Assembly: GCA_964580235.1 (NCBI GenBank)
Contig: CAZOJY010000035.1
Coordinates: 1 to 28,669, forward strand
DNA length: 28,669 nt
Source: G020348385 sp964580235
Lineage (GTDB): Bacteria > Acidobacteriota > Aminicenantia > Aminicenantales > Aminicenantaceae
Direction: 5' to 3'
Of the stretch, positions 1 through 7,825 are shown piece by piece. The notes under the pieces are model-generated. The model did no database searches. It had not been told where the DNA came from and saw only the letters and a list, made by a program, of their open reading frames with translations. The position numbers were made by a program, and so were the translations under genes. How positions within the stretch are numbered: position 1 is the first letter of the stretch; each line of letters starts with the position of its first letter.

Positions 1-2
1 TC

Positions 3-512
3 ACCTGGCCGATGTGGCTGGCCGCAGGAATTGCCTTTAAGCCTTTCGAGAAACTCACTTTGACGGCGGATGCCCAGTACACGCAATGGTCCGACTTGGA
101 TGTCATCGAAGTCGCTTTTACTAATCCCGCTTGGAACACGCTGATGGCTCTAACAGAAGGGAACAAATTAGAGATGCATTGGGAAAGCCAATGGCAGATC
201 CGGTTTGGCGCTGAATACCAGTTAACGAGGGCTTTCGCCCTCAGGGCCGGGTATTATCACGATCCAGGTCCGGCTCCCAACAAAACACGGAATATTCTTC
301 TTCCGATAACGGATTTCGATTGCTTTTCTGCGGGTCTTGGATATGATATCAACGGCGTTGTGATAGACCTTGGAGTTGAATACCTGGATGGGAAGAAACA
401 AGACGTTCCGTTCTTAATGACATTAATGGACCCAGAGTATGAGTCGGCCATGCCCGGAACTTATGAGTTGAAAATCATCGCTCTTCAATTTTCCGTGGGA
501 TACAAGTGGTAA
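3..512 (+). CDS. FadL/OmpP1-like outer membrane protein, C-terminal part
   Basis: The reading frame is open from the left edge of the window, so only about the last 170 residues are present and the true start lies upstream. The visible part is an alternation of amphipathic strands (for example TLTADAQYTQWSDLDV and FALRAGYYHDPGPAPNKT) and ends in VGYKW, an aromatic C-terminus typical of proteins inserted by the BAM machinery. The strand pattern and the RAGY-[x]-DPxPxP stretch resemble the long-chain fatty acid transporter family (FadL/OmpP1/TodX), whose barrels import hydrophobic compounds. The substrate cannot be told from this fragment. It could be another porin of similar size. It is followed by 171 nt of gene-free sequence before galU, so there is no sign that the two are co-transcribed. 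Confidence 0.7.
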   Translation, partial: TWPMWLAAGIAFKPFEKLTLTADAQYTQWSDLDVIEVAFTNPAWNTLMALTEGNKLEMHWESQWQIRFGAEYQLTRAFALRAGYYHDPGPAPNKTRNILLPITDFDCFSAGLGYDINGVVIDLGVEYLDGKKQDVPFLMTLMDPEYESAMPGTYELKIIALQFSVGYKW

Positions 513-683
513 GACAAACTGATATTCTCTAAAACAGAAATAAAAAAATTATCATGAAGGATCTTACTCCTCCGCTGCAGCTATTTCACAATTGGAATCT
601 TTACGATGAGGCCCAACTCCTGTGATCTTGGGTGAGTCTTCGAGCCTTTTTGTGCATCGATAGAGGAGGGGGATTTATTTCAA

Positions 684-1574
684 GTGAATTCAGATGTTCG
701 TGAACTAGTGAGAAAATTTATGATAAAAAAAGCTGTGATTCCGGCCGCAGGATATGGCACGCGTTTTCTGCCGGCGACCAAAGCCCAGCCAAAGGAAATG
801 CTGAGCGTTGTGGATAAACCTCTGATCCAGTATGCGGTTGAGGAGGCTGTTGGCGCTGGTATAAAAAATATCGGGATTATAATCGGCAGAGGCAAATCTG
901 TTATCGAAGATCATTTCGATATAAGCCCGGAATTGGAGCGGTTCCTGGAAGAAAAGCAAAAGGTTGATTTCCTGGAAGAGGTTCGGCGCATATCTAACCT
1001 TGCGGAGTTTTGCTATATCCGCCAGAGACAAGCTTTGGGGCTGGGACATGCGATTTTGATGGCCGAGAATTATATCGGAAACGAATCCTTTGCGGTGCTG
1101 CTGCCAGACGATATCTTTGATTGTGAGAAGCCGTGTATCCGGCAGCTGATCGATGTGCATTCTGAGTTTAATGCATCTGTCATCGTGCTCGGAAGGACGG
1201 ACGAAGAAGGAACCAAAAAATACGGGATCATCAAACCCAGGCAAGTTGCGGAGAGGGTTTTTAAGGTCGAAGACTTGGTGGAGAAGCCCGGCCCAGAGAA
1301 AGCATTTTCTGATTTGGCCGTGATCGGGCGGTATGTGTTTGGCCCGGCCATATTCAAAGCTATCAAGCGGACCGAACCCGATGCAAAGGGTGAGATTCAA
1401 ATCACTGATGCCATTAAGCTCCTGCTGGAAACCCAACCGGTCTACGGATATCTCTTTGAGGGAAAACGGTATGATGCCGGAGATAAGTTGGGTTATATCC
1501 AAGCGACGATCGAGCTGGCCCTCAAGAGGCCGGAATTTGCAAAAAAACTCAGAGATCACCTCAAAGCCTGCTAA
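684..1574 (+). CDS. galU: UTP--glucose-1-phosphate uridylyltransferase
   Basis: Makes UDP-glucose from UTP and glucose-1-phosphate in the cytoplasm, feeding glycan and LPS-type precursor synthesis. The nucleotide-binding signature GYGTRFLPATKAQPKEM lies at residues 23-39, a PDD metal-binding motif at 141-143, LGLGHA at 117-122, VEKP at 199-202 and GEIQITDAI at 236-244, all as in GalU/GtaB. The 296-residue length is normal for the family. I chose the GTG start at 684 because a strong AGGAGGGGG lies 11-14 nt upstream. The ATG at 720 would give the more usual N-terminus MIKKAVIPAAG but has no clear ribosome site, so the first 12 residues are uncertain. It stands alone, with a convergent tRNA gene downstream. 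Confidence 0.95.
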   Translation: MNSDVRELVRKFMIKKAVIPAAGYGTRFLPATKAQPKEMLSVVDKPLIQYAVEEAVGAGIKNIGIIIGRGKSVIEDHFDISPELERFLEEKQKVDFLEEVRRISNLAEFCYIRQRQALGLGHAILMAENYIGNESFAVLLPDDIFDCEKPCIRQLIDVHSEFNASVIVLGRTDEEGTKKYGIIKPRQVAERVFKVEDLVEKPGPEKAFSDLAVIGRYVFGPAIFKAIKRTEPDAKGEIQITDAIKLLLETQPVYGYLFEGKRYDAGDKLGYIQATIELALKRPEFAKKLRDHLKAC

Positions 1575-1676
1575 TCAGGGTTTCTCACTAAGTATGCCCT
1601 GCGTTTCCTTGAAACACGACTTCTTAAAGGGAATGTGGAAAGATGAATTTTTTTGGAAATAGATGATTGGAGAAAA

Positions 1677-1749
1677 TGGCGAGGGACGGAATCGAACCGC
1701 CGACGCAGAGATTTTCAGTCTCTCGCTCTACCGACTGAGCTACCTCGCC
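1677..1749 (-). tRNA. tRNA-Phe (anticodon GAA)
   Basis: Read on the minus strand, the 73 nt fold into a complete cloverleaf. There is a 7-bp acceptor stem GGCGAGG/CCTCGCC, a D arm GCTC/GAGC, an anticodon stem AGAGA/TCTCT with loop CTGAAAA (anticodon GAA, Phe), a 5-nt variable region GCGTC, and a T arm GGCGG/CCGTC with loop TTCGATT. The discriminator is A. The 3' CCA is not encoded; the next bases are TTTT, so CCA must be added enzymatically. It is convergent with galU and is expressed from the strong promoter at 1784-1812. Confidence 0.97.
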
Positions 1750-1752
1750 TGC

Positions 1753-1772
1753 CAACGATCCACTGCTCGTTG
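1753..1772 (-). other. Hairpin in the 5' leader of pre-tRNA-Phe
   Basis: CAACGA and TCGTTG form a perfect 6-bp stem with an 8-nt loop between the predicted transcription start and the mature 5' end of the tRNA (3 nt from the RNase P cleavage point). It may affect 5' processing or simply space the precursor. Its function is inferred. Confidence 0.45.
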
Positions 1773-1783
1773 ACTCGGGCAAT

Positions 1784-1812
1784 AGTATAAATAGCTTGCT
1801 ATATAATGTCAA
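1784..1812 (-). promoter_or_regulatory. Sigma-70-type promoter of tRNA-Phe
   Basis: On the minus strand this is TTGACA, a 17-nt spacer, then TATACT: a perfect -35 and a five-of-six -10. The spacer contains a short palindrome (ATAGC-AA-GCTAT; 1791-1802). The stretch after the -10 is GC-rich (GCCCGAG), as often seen at stable-RNA promoters under stringent control. Transcription would start near 1777, about 28 nt before the tRNA. Confidence 0.8.
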
Positions 1813-1837
1813 TCGGAAAGTGGCCTCCATCGTTAAA

Positions 1838-2009
1838 CCTGGATTATTCATGAGTTAAACCGACCCACCCAACAATATTGGCTTGCCCGAAGAATGAAAA
1901 GTGCCGAAGGCATCATTCATTTACAAGAATTCCATTCTTTCGATTTTATGCGCACCATAATGTTGGGGTGGGGTGAGTCGGCAGCGTAATTTTTTATGAA
2001 TAATTCAGG
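1838..2009. mobile_element. MITE-like palindromic element, 172 bp
   Basis: The left end reads CCTGGATTATTCATGA (1838-1853). The right end is the inverse of CCTGAATTATTCATAAA (1993-2009). The copies match at 14 of the first 16 positions. The bases immediately outside are TAAA on both sides (1834-1837 and 2010-2013), as expected of a 4-bp target duplication. A second, longer imperfect inverted repeat lies inside (CGACCCACCCAACAATATTGG at 1861 against 1955-1980), and a central hairpin GAATGA..TGCC-GAA-GGCA..TCATTC tops it. The whole element could therefore fold into one long hairpin. There is no transposase gene. It sits between the tRNA-Phe promoter and the DUF465 gene, ending 41 nt before that gene's ribosome site. 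A CCT start and 4-bp duplication are compatible with IS1380-type termini, but that family assignment is only a guess. Confidence 0.65.
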
Positions 2010-2050
2010 TAAATTGAAATGGGGGTGGCATTGTGATATTCTTTCCACCT

Positions 2051-2056
2051 GGAGGT
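2051..2056 (+). promoter_or_regulatory. Ribosome binding site fixing a TTG start
   Basis: GGAGGT lies 8 nt before the TTG at 2065. The in-frame ATG further upstream at 1996 lies inside the right end of the mobile element (its first codons translate the repeat), so the TTG is the better start. Confidence 0.7.
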
Positions 2057-2064
2057 CGAACCCA

Positions 2065-2289
2065 TTGGAGGAAGAGGAAATTAAAGAACTTTTGCTGAAG
2101 CAAAGCCCGGAATTCCGCAGAACCTTTGACCTGCATCAGAAGCTAGAAAAAAAACTTTCCAGATTTCAAGCAAAAACCTATCTAACAGAAGAGGAAAAAT
2201 TGAAAGAAAAGCAACTTAAGAAAAATAAACTTCTGTTAAAGGACAAAATGTATTATCTGATGAAGGAGATCAGAAAATCGCTCGAGTGA
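2065..2289 (+). CDS. DUF465/YdcH-like small helical protein
   Basis: A 74-residue, highly charged, probably all-helical protein. After LEEEEIKELL it carries the pattern SPEFRRTFDLHQKLEKKL, then a turn AKTYLTEEEKL, then a long Lys/Leu helix ending in KDKMYYLMKEIRKSLE. This two-helix hairpin, with the phrase FRR-[x]-F-[x]2-H-[x]2-L and the LKDK-M motif in the second helix, matches the YdcH/DUF465 family, whose function is not established. The start is the TTG at 2065. The next gene begins 16 nt downstream, so it probably heads the operon that runs to priA. No signal peptide or membrane segment is seen. Confidence 0.75.
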   Translation: MEEEEIKELLLKQSPEFRRTFDLHQKLEKKLSRFQAKTYLTEEEKLKEKQLKKNKLLLKDKMYYLMKEIRKSLE

Positions 2290-2305
2290 TCATCTGTAAT
2301 AAAAA

Positions 2306-3319
2306 ATGAATTCACAAAAAAAGATCCGAGTTGCCTTGATCGGCACAGATACATTCCGTGGCAGAGAAATAAAAAATGTTCTGGAAAACAAAAAGTTTCC
2401 GCTTGAAAGAATAGAATTTTTTGACTCCGATGTTGAGAAGCAGTACTCGAGACTGACAGAATTTCGAGGAGAGCCTCGAGTTGTGCTCCCTTTAGATAAA
2501 ACAACCATCGCGAGCTCCGATCTGGTTTTTTTGGCTTCCGATAAAAAAACGAACAGGGAATACGGAAATCTTGCGGCTAAAAATAAATTCCTAGCCATAG
2601 ATTTGAATGGAACCTTCAATACAGACGAAAAAATACCGGTAGCAGTAGCGGGCGTCAACCTTAATGCGGTCCTTAAAAAAACTCCTTCTCTGATTGCCAA
2701 TCCCCATCCTGTAACCGTCATTCTCGCGCGTTTTTTAAGCGTGATTCTTGAAAATTTCCGAATTTTAAAAATAACGGCATTTGTCCTCCAGCCGGTGTCG
2801 GCGTTTGAAGAGTCGGGAATCGAAGAGTTGGCTAGCCAGTCTTTTTCAGTTTTAAATAGTTCCTCGATTTCCAAAAAAACCTTTAAATCACAGGTTGCAT
2901 TTAATCTCCTATCAGAGCCCAGCCCAATAGACCAAGATGGCTTTTCTTCAGCAGAAAATCAAATTCTCTCCGAATCCAAACGTGTCCTTGGCATAAGGAA
3001 TCTCCCGCTCTCCCTTGCGCTTATCCAAGCGCCCGTTTTTCACACCTATGCAACCATGATCCATCTTGAGCTGGACGAACAGACAGATATTCTGACGCTA
3101 TCAGACCTGTTCAAGAAATCAGCATATTTCAAGGTTCCGGCTCCTTCGACTCTCCATCCTGTTTCCTCTGTGCAAGTGGCTGGAAAGGATGAGATTTATA
3201 TTGGTCAGATAAAAAAAGAAGGCGCCTTCCCCTCTAGATATTGGATTTGGACAATAGCAGACAATTTGACTTGCGGTTCTGCTTTGAACGCCTTTGAAAT
3301 ACTGGAGAATAGTTTCTGA
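2306..3319 (+). CDS. Aspartate-semialdehyde-dehydrogenase-fold protein lacking catalytic residues (USG-1-like)
   Basis: The 337-residue protein follows the ASD layout: an N-terminal Rossmann start (VALIGTDTFRGREI, 9-22), VFLASDK at 74-80, IANPHPVT at 130-137, the dimerisation phrase QPVSAFEESGIEELASQS at 162-179, KSQVAFNLL at 194-202 and a C-terminal dinucleotide domain ending DNLTCGSALNAFEIL. The active-site Cys of ANPNC is Pro135 here. The region of the usual R-V-P-V..GHS reads QAPVFHTYA (241-249), so the substrate Arg and catalytic His also appear to be gone. It is therefore unlikely to reduce aspartyl phosphate and resembles the E. coli Usg-type paralogues. Its role is unknown. It lies 15 nt before the MsbA-like gene and has no clear ribosome site. 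Confidence 0.8.
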   Translation: MNSQKKIRVALIGTDTFRGREIKNVLENKKFPLERIEFFDSDVEKQYSRLTEFRGEPRVVLPLDKTTIASSDLVFLASDKKTNREYGNLAAKNKFLAIDLNGTFNTDEKIPVAVAGVNLNAVLKKTPSLIANPHPVTVILARFLSVILENFRILKITAFVLQPVSAFEESGIEELASQSFSVLNSSSISKKTFKSQVAFNLLSEPSPIDQDGFSSAENQILSESKRVLGIRNLPLSLALIQAPVFHTYATMIHLELDEQTDILTLSDLFKKSAYFKVPAPSTLHPVSSVQVAGKDEIYIGQIKKEGAFPSRYWIWTIADNLTCGSALNAFEILENSF

Positions 3320-3334
3320 CTTCATAAAGAAATC

Positions 3335-5140
3335 ATGAAAGATATTTTTCAACTTCTGAAACTCACGCTTCAAGAAAAAAGAAAGCTCATGCTTTCGCTC
3401 GTTTTCATGATATTTGTTGGTTTTTTCACCTATGTATTCGTGAATCTGGTTCAGCCCATTGTGGATAAAATGTTCGGGCTCGGACAAAAAGTCCCGGTTG
3501 AAACGCTCGAAAAGGCACGGTTTCTGGATTTTATTTTTCACAATGTGAATGAGGAACGCATCATTCATCTTGTGCCCTTGTTGCTCATTATCGCTCTGTT
3601 CGGCAAGGGACTGTTCACGTTCCTCTCTTCGTTTTCCATGAAATCTATAGGACTGAAAGTTTCAAAAAAATTAAGGGATGACCTTTCCGAGCATATCATG
3701 TACCAATCTAATGATTATTTCGACCGGATGGCCACCGGCGAGCTCCTGTCGCGCTTGACGAATGATGTGGATAAAATCCAGGAGGCTGTTGCCGGCAGCA
3801 TGGGAGATTTTATACGGGAGACATTTGTTCTTTTGGCCCTTCTGGTCGGGATTTTCTTTTTCGACTGGCATCTGGCTATGGTGGCTATTATCATCACTCC
3901 TCTGGCTGTGATTCCTCTCGCCGTTTTCAGCCGAGAGCTCAAGAAAAGGGGGCGGATCAATCAAATCCGGATGGCAGACATCTACAGAACCCTTCATGAG
4001 TCCATTACTGGGAACAAGATTGTAAAAGCGTTCACGATGGAAAAGTTCGAGCTTGGAAAGTTCTTTCGAGCCACGAATAACTATCTAAAAACCAGCATCA
4101 AGCTGGCCTGGATCGGGAGCTTGTCCTCTCCATTTATGGAATTTCTGGGAGGCGTGGTGGGAGCATTTATCCTGTTTGTGGGGACCACCCGCATCACTCA
4201 AGGATTTATAAGCCCAGGGGATTTTGGAGCCTTTGTAGTGGCTCTTTTTTACATGTACACCCCGATTAAGAAAATCAGCCAGGCTAATGTTGTCATCCAA
4301 CAGGGGATTGCCAGTTACGAAAGGATCCGTGAAGTTCTGGAGAGCAAGCCCCGTGTTGTCGAACATGATCGGGTTCATCCTCTTCCTCCGGTAAAAGGGC
4401 ATGTGAGGTTCGAGAATGTTTCCTTCTGCTATAATGAGAATTTCAGCGTTCTCCGTGGTGTGGATTTTGACATTTTGCCAAAGGAAAAGGTGGCGTTGAT
4501 CGGTTTGAGTGGTGCAGGAAAAACGACCATCGTCAACCTCATATCCCGCTTTTATGAACCTACTTCTGGCAGGATTTTGATTGACGGAATTGATATCCGG
4601 GACGTAAGTCTTTCGTCTCTTCGCAAACAGATCGGACTGGTCACCCAAGAACTGATCCTTTTTAATGACACGGTTAAGAACAATATTGCTTATGGTTTGG
4701 AAGAAACACCGAGGGAGAAGATTATCGATGCAGCCAAGGCTGCAGAGGCTCATGACTTCATTTCGGATCTTCCGGATGGTTATGAAACACAGATCGGAGA
4801 GAAAGGGGGACTGCTTTCGATCGGCCAGAGACAAAGACTGGCCATCGCCCGTGCCTTGCTCAAGAATCCCCCGGTTCTTGTGCTTGACGAAGCGACTTCC
4901 GCCCTGGATTCAGAGGCAGAAAGATTTATCCAGGTCGCTTTAAATAATGTGATGAAGGATCGGACAACGTTTGTGATTGCTCACAGGTTGTCAACGATTA
5001 GGAATTCGGATAAAATCCTGGTCTTAGATAGAGGGAAGATTGCAGAAATCGGTTCGCATAGGGAACTTTACAGGAGAAATGGTATATATCGGAAGCTTTA
5101 TGATCTTCAGTTTCCAGAAGAAAAGGAGATGTTGAATTGA
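3335..5140 (+). CDS. msbA: MsbA-type ABC exporter (half-transporter with fused permease and ATPase)
   Basis: 601 residues: a type I exporter membrane domain with about six hydrophobic segments between residues 18 and 310, then an ATPase domain. Walker A is GLSGAGKTT (390-398), Walker B is VLVLDE with D518/E519, and the switch His is H550. The ABC signature reads LSIGQ (494-498) instead of LSGGQ. The family flips lipid A or other lipids across the inner membrane and works as a homodimer. The diderm setting favours a lipid exporter, but a drug exporter cannot be excluded. Its last four bases overlap the start of yicC (TTGA), indicating translational coupling. Confidence 0.85.
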   Translation: MKDIFQLLKLTLQEKRKLMLSLVFMIFVGFFTYVFVNLVQPIVDKMFGLGQKVPVETLEKARFLDFIFHNVNEERIIHLVPLLLIIALFGKGLFTFLSSFSMKSIGLKVSKKLRDDLSEHIMYQSNDYFDRMATGELLSRLTNDVDKIQEAVAGSMGDFIRETFVLLALLVGIFFFDWHLAMVAIIITPLAVIPLAVFSRELKKRGRINQIRMADIYRTLHESITGNKIVKAFTMEKFELGKFFRATNNYLKTSIKLAWIGSLSSPFMEFLGGVVGAFILFVGTTRITQGFISPGDFGAFVVALFYMYTPIKKISQANVVIQQGIASYERIREVLESKPRVVEHDRVHPLPPVKGHVRFENVSFCYNENFSVLRGVDFDILPKEKVALIGLSGAGKTTIVNLISRFYEPTSGRILIDGIDIRDVSLSSLRKQIGLVTQELILFNDTVKNNIAYGLEETPREKIIDAAKAAEAHDFISDLPDGYETQIGEKGGLLSIGQRQRLAIARALLKNPPVLVLDEATSALDSEAERFIQVALNNVMKDRTTFVIAHRLSTIRNSDKILVLDRGKIAEIGSHRELYRRNGIYRKLYDLQFPEEKEMLN

Positions 5141-6015
5141 TCCGCAGCATGACAGGCTATGCCGAAAAAAAATTTGTCCATAAGTCTTTTTCTGCCAAGA
5201 TCAGTATCCGTGCTCTTAACCACAGGTTTCTAGATTGGAGTTATCGGGGGGTCCCGCTGGGCGGTGTTGAAGACAGATTGAGAAATTTATGTCAGCAGAA
5301 ACTCCATAGAGGACGGATCGAAGTCCTGGTGGATGTGAATTTTTTTGGTCCGGATAGATGGGAATTCCACATCAATCAAGATCTACTGAACAAAATACTC
5401 TCCGGCCTGGACCAAACGGCGGTTCTTACTCAAAAGCATGTTACGTTTTCCCTCGAAAATCTTTTGAACACACCTCATATCGTCCAATTTCAGAGGAAGG
5501 ACTTCAGCAAAGAGGATGAGAAATTTTTGGAAATAAGTTTTGAAAAGACACTAGGCCTGCTGGTAAAAGAAAGAGCAAGGGAAGGAAGAGAAATCAAAAA
5601 GCAGCTGATGGTCCATGCCCAAAACATCAAAACGCAGGTGAATAAAATCGAAATGCGGGCGAAAAAACAGCCTCTTTTGATCAAACAAAAATTGATGGAA
5701 AGATTGGAAGATTTGAAACAGGATGAACTGTTTTCAGAAGTTAAATTAGCTGAAGAGGCCTCATTTTTAGCTCAACGGTACGACCTGACGGAAGAGATCG
5801 CTCGGCTGAAATCTCATATAATGTATCTCAGGGAGCTTCTCGATTTAAAACAGTCGGCGCCGGTCGGGAAAAAATTGGATTTTCTAGCCCAAGAGCTCTA
5901 CCGGGAGGCAAACACTCTGAATTCAAAGGCACAGGATATCGAGCTGATACGCAAAAGCCTGGCTTTGAAATCAGAAGTTGAAAGTATTCGCCAGCAACTG
6001 CAAAATATAGAGTAA
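5137..6015 (+). CDS. yicC: YicC family endoribonuclease
   Basis: 292 residues beginning MIRSMTGYAEKKF, the standard YicC N-terminus (SMTG[YF]), and ending REANTLNSKAQDIELI with KSEVESIRQQLQNIE, the standard DUF1732 C-terminus. YicC proteins are stress-linked cytoplasmic ribonucleases; E. coli YicC acts on small RNA turnover. The start is the TTG at 5137, with AGGAG eight nt upstream (5124-5128), overlapping the msbA stop by 4 nt. A start at the ATG at 5149 would lose the conserved MIRS. Only 1 nt separates it from gmk, the usual neighbour of this gene. Confidence 0.93.
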   Translation: MIRSMTGYAEKKFVHKSFSAKISIRALNHRFLDWSYRGVPLGGVEDRLRNLCQQKLHRGRIEVLVDVNFFGPDRWEFHINQDLLNKILSGLDQTAVLTQKHVTFSLENLLNTPHIVQFQRKDFSKEDEKFLEISFEKTLGLLVKERAREGREIKKQLMVHAQNIKTQVNKIEMRAKKQPLLIKQKLMERLEDLKQDELFSEVKLAEEASFLAQRYDLTEEIARLKSHIMYLRELLDLKQSAPVGKKLDFLAQELYREANTLNSKAQDIELIRKSLALKSEVESIRQQLQNIE

Positions 6016-6016
6016 A

Positions 6017-6622
6017 ATGGTTATCGTGATCACAGGACCCTCCGGGTGCGGAAAATCCACGCTGGCAAATCGCATGCTGGCAGAACTCGAGAATGTGGAA
6101 TTTTCTGTTTCCTTTACAACACGAAAAAAAAGGGACACCGAGATTGAAGGAAAAGATTATTATTTTGTATCTGTTGAAAAATTTAAAAAGATGGTACAAG
6201 ATGATAAACTCATTGAATGGGCCATTGTTCACGGGGATTACTACGGCACATCTAAAAGTGAGCTGGAGAGAAAAGCAAGAGAAGGAGACCTTCTATTAGA
6301 CATAGATGTGCAAGGAGCAAGGCAGATTCGGGAGAAGAACATAGAGGCTGTGTTTATTTTCATTCTTCCACCATTATTTCCCGAGCTTAGGAAAAGGCTG
6401 GAAAAAAGAGGGCAAGATAGTTTGCCGATAATTCAAAAGCGCTTGGAAGTGGCTCGAGAAGAAATTAAGCATTACCGGGAATTTGATTATGTCGTGATAA
6501 ACGATGAATTGGGCAAAGCATCGGAGGAATTGAAGGCAGTCATATTGAGCCGGAGATGCCGGAGGAAAATCCGGGAAAAAGAGATCGTGCCCATACTGCA
6601 GAGTTTTGTTAAAGAGAATTGA
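6017..6622 (+). CDS. gmk: Guanylate kinase
   Basis: Phosphorylates GMP to GDP with ATP in purine nucleotide synthesis. The P-loop is GPSGCGKST at residues 7-15 (Cys in place of the more common Ser at position 11). The GMP-binding block follows the family order: SVSFTTRKKRDTEIEGKDYYFV, then IEWAIVHGDYYGT, then LLDIDVQGARQI. The 201-residue length is typical. It sits between yicC and coaBC. The rpoZ gene that often follows gmk is absent: only 9 nt separate gmk from coaBC. Confidence 0.96.
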   Translation: MVIVITGPSGCGKSTLANRMLAELENVEFSVSFTTRKKRDTEIEGKDYYFVSVEKFKKMVQDDKLIEWAIVHGDYYGTSKSELERKAREGDLLLDIDVQGARQIREKNIEAVFIFILPPLFPELRKRLEKRGQDSLPIIQKRLEVAREEIKHYREFDYVVINDELGKASEELKAVILSRRCRRKIREKEIVPILQSFVKEN

Positions 6623-6631
6623 GAGGAAAAA

Positions 6632-7825
6632 ATGAAAAAAATTGCGCTCGGAATCTGTTCCTCGATAAGCATATATAAAGCCTGTGAGATAATCAGGGAT
6701 TTTCAGAAGGAAAGTTATGAAGTGCAGGTGATTATGACTGCAAATGCCACCCACCTGATTTCACCTCGGCTGTTTGGTGCCCTTACAGGACAGAGGGTGA
6801 TTGTTGATCTTTTCGAAGAAGATTTGTCCGATGAAATTGCCCATGTGGAATTGGCCAGAGAAGTCTCCCTTCTGCTGGTGGCACCTGCCACAGCCAACAT
6901 TATTGGGAAATTCGCATGTGGTATTGCTGACGATTTTTTATCCACGTTTCATCTGGCCGCGAAGTGCCCGGTTCTGATTGCTCCAGCCATGAACGAAGCC
7001 ATGTATTTTCATAAACAAACGCAATCAAACATCCAGAGGCTCAAAGAAATGGACGTTCGGTTTGTCGAACCAGAAAAAGGCTATCTGGCCTGTAAGGATG
7101 AGGGATGGGGCAGGCTTGCTCCTGTAGAGAAAATTGTAAACACAAGTCTTCGGCTCTTGGATAAGAATGATGCATTTTCGGGAAGGACTTTTTTGATCAC
7201 AGCTGGTCCTACAAGGGAGTATGCCGACCCTGTTCGGTATCTGTCCAACCCTTCTTCCGGCAAAATGGGATATGAGCTAGCCAGAGAAGCCCTAAAACGC
7301 GGAGCGGATGTGATTCTTGTTTCTGGGCCAACCCACATCATTCCTCCCCCAGCGGCTCGGGTCAAATGGGTACAAACGGCTGAGGAGATGGACCGGGAAG
7401 TTGGCCGGCATTTCTCAAAAGCGGATGTGCTCATCATGGCCGCCGCCGTCTCGGACTACAGGTTTTCCAGGGTTTGCTCACAGAAAATGAAAAAGAGTCA
7501 GAAATCCCAGACAATTCGCCTTACCCAAACACCGGATATCTTACAAAAACTCGGCAATAAGAAAGGGAAAAGGATTTTAGTTGGATTTGCAGCAGAAACA
7601 GAAAAAATAGAGGATAATGCTTTGAAAAAGATCAAACAGAAAAATCTGGATATGATCATAGCTAATGACATCACAAAAAAAGGGGTAGGTTTCGGCTCCG
7701 ATTATAACCAGGTCATTTTTGTGTTTCCGGATGGGAAACATATCCATACCCCAAAAAGAACGAAGCCGGAAATCAGTGCAATGATTTTGGATGAGATCGA
7801 GAAGAAAATTGTCAAAAGAAACTGA
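6632..7825 (+). CDS. coaBC: Bifunctional phosphopantothenoylcysteine decarboxylase / phosphopantothenate--cysteine ligase
   Basis: Carries out two consecutive steps of coenzyme A synthesis: ligation of cysteine to 4'-phosphopantothenate (CoaB) and FMN-dependent decarboxylation (CoaC). The N-terminal CoaC domain (about 1-180) has the catalytic His71 in IAHVELA, PAMNEAM at 118-124 and the flap Cys154 in GYLACKDEGWGRL. The C-terminal CoaB domain has ITAGPTREYADPVRYLSNP from 189 with SSGKMG following, AAVSDYRF at 271-278, PDIL at 301-304 and ANDITKKGVGFGSD at 344-357. A GAGAGGA-type ribosome site precedes the ATG. The length of 397 residues is normal. Its 3' end overlaps the start of the glycosylase gene by 35 nt. 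The next CoA enzyme, CoaD, is also in this window, on the other strand. Confidence 0.96.
   Translation: MKKIALGICSSISIYKACEIIRDFQKESYEVQVIMTANATHLISPRLFGALTGQRVIVDLFEEDLSDEIAHVELAREVSLLLVAPATANIIGKFACGIADDFLSTFHLAAKCPVLIAPAMNEAMYFHKQTQSNIQRLKEMDVRFVEPEKGYLACKDEGWGRLAPVEKIVNTSLRLLDKNDAFSGRTFLITAGPTREYADPVRYLSNPSSGKMGYELAREALKRGADVILVSGPTHIIPPPAARVKWVQTAEEMDREVGRHFSKADVLIMAAAVSDYRFSRVCSQKMKKSQKSQTIRLTQTPDILQKLGNKKGKRILVGFAAETEKIEDNALKKIKQKNLDMIIANDITKKGVGFGSDYNQVIFVFPDGKHIHTPKRTKPEISAMILDEIEKKIVKRN

Noticed and set aside
705..1559. Long open frame (284 codons) antisense to galU
   Set aside because: It mirrors the codons of a clearly conserved gene, has no family-like motifs and no ribosome site.
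1576..1615. Weak stems CAGGG/CCCTG and GTTTC/GAAAC after galU
   Set aside because: Loops are long or stems only 5 bp and there is no T-run; not enough for a terminator call.
1996..2064. N-terminal extension of the DUF465 gene from the ATG at 1996
   Set aside because: The first codons are the right end of the mobile element, there is no ribosome site, and a good site precedes the TTG at 2065.
2290..2874. Open frame of 194 codons on the minus strand opposite the ASD-like gene
   Set aside because: A shadow of a real gene; the translation shows no recognisable domain.
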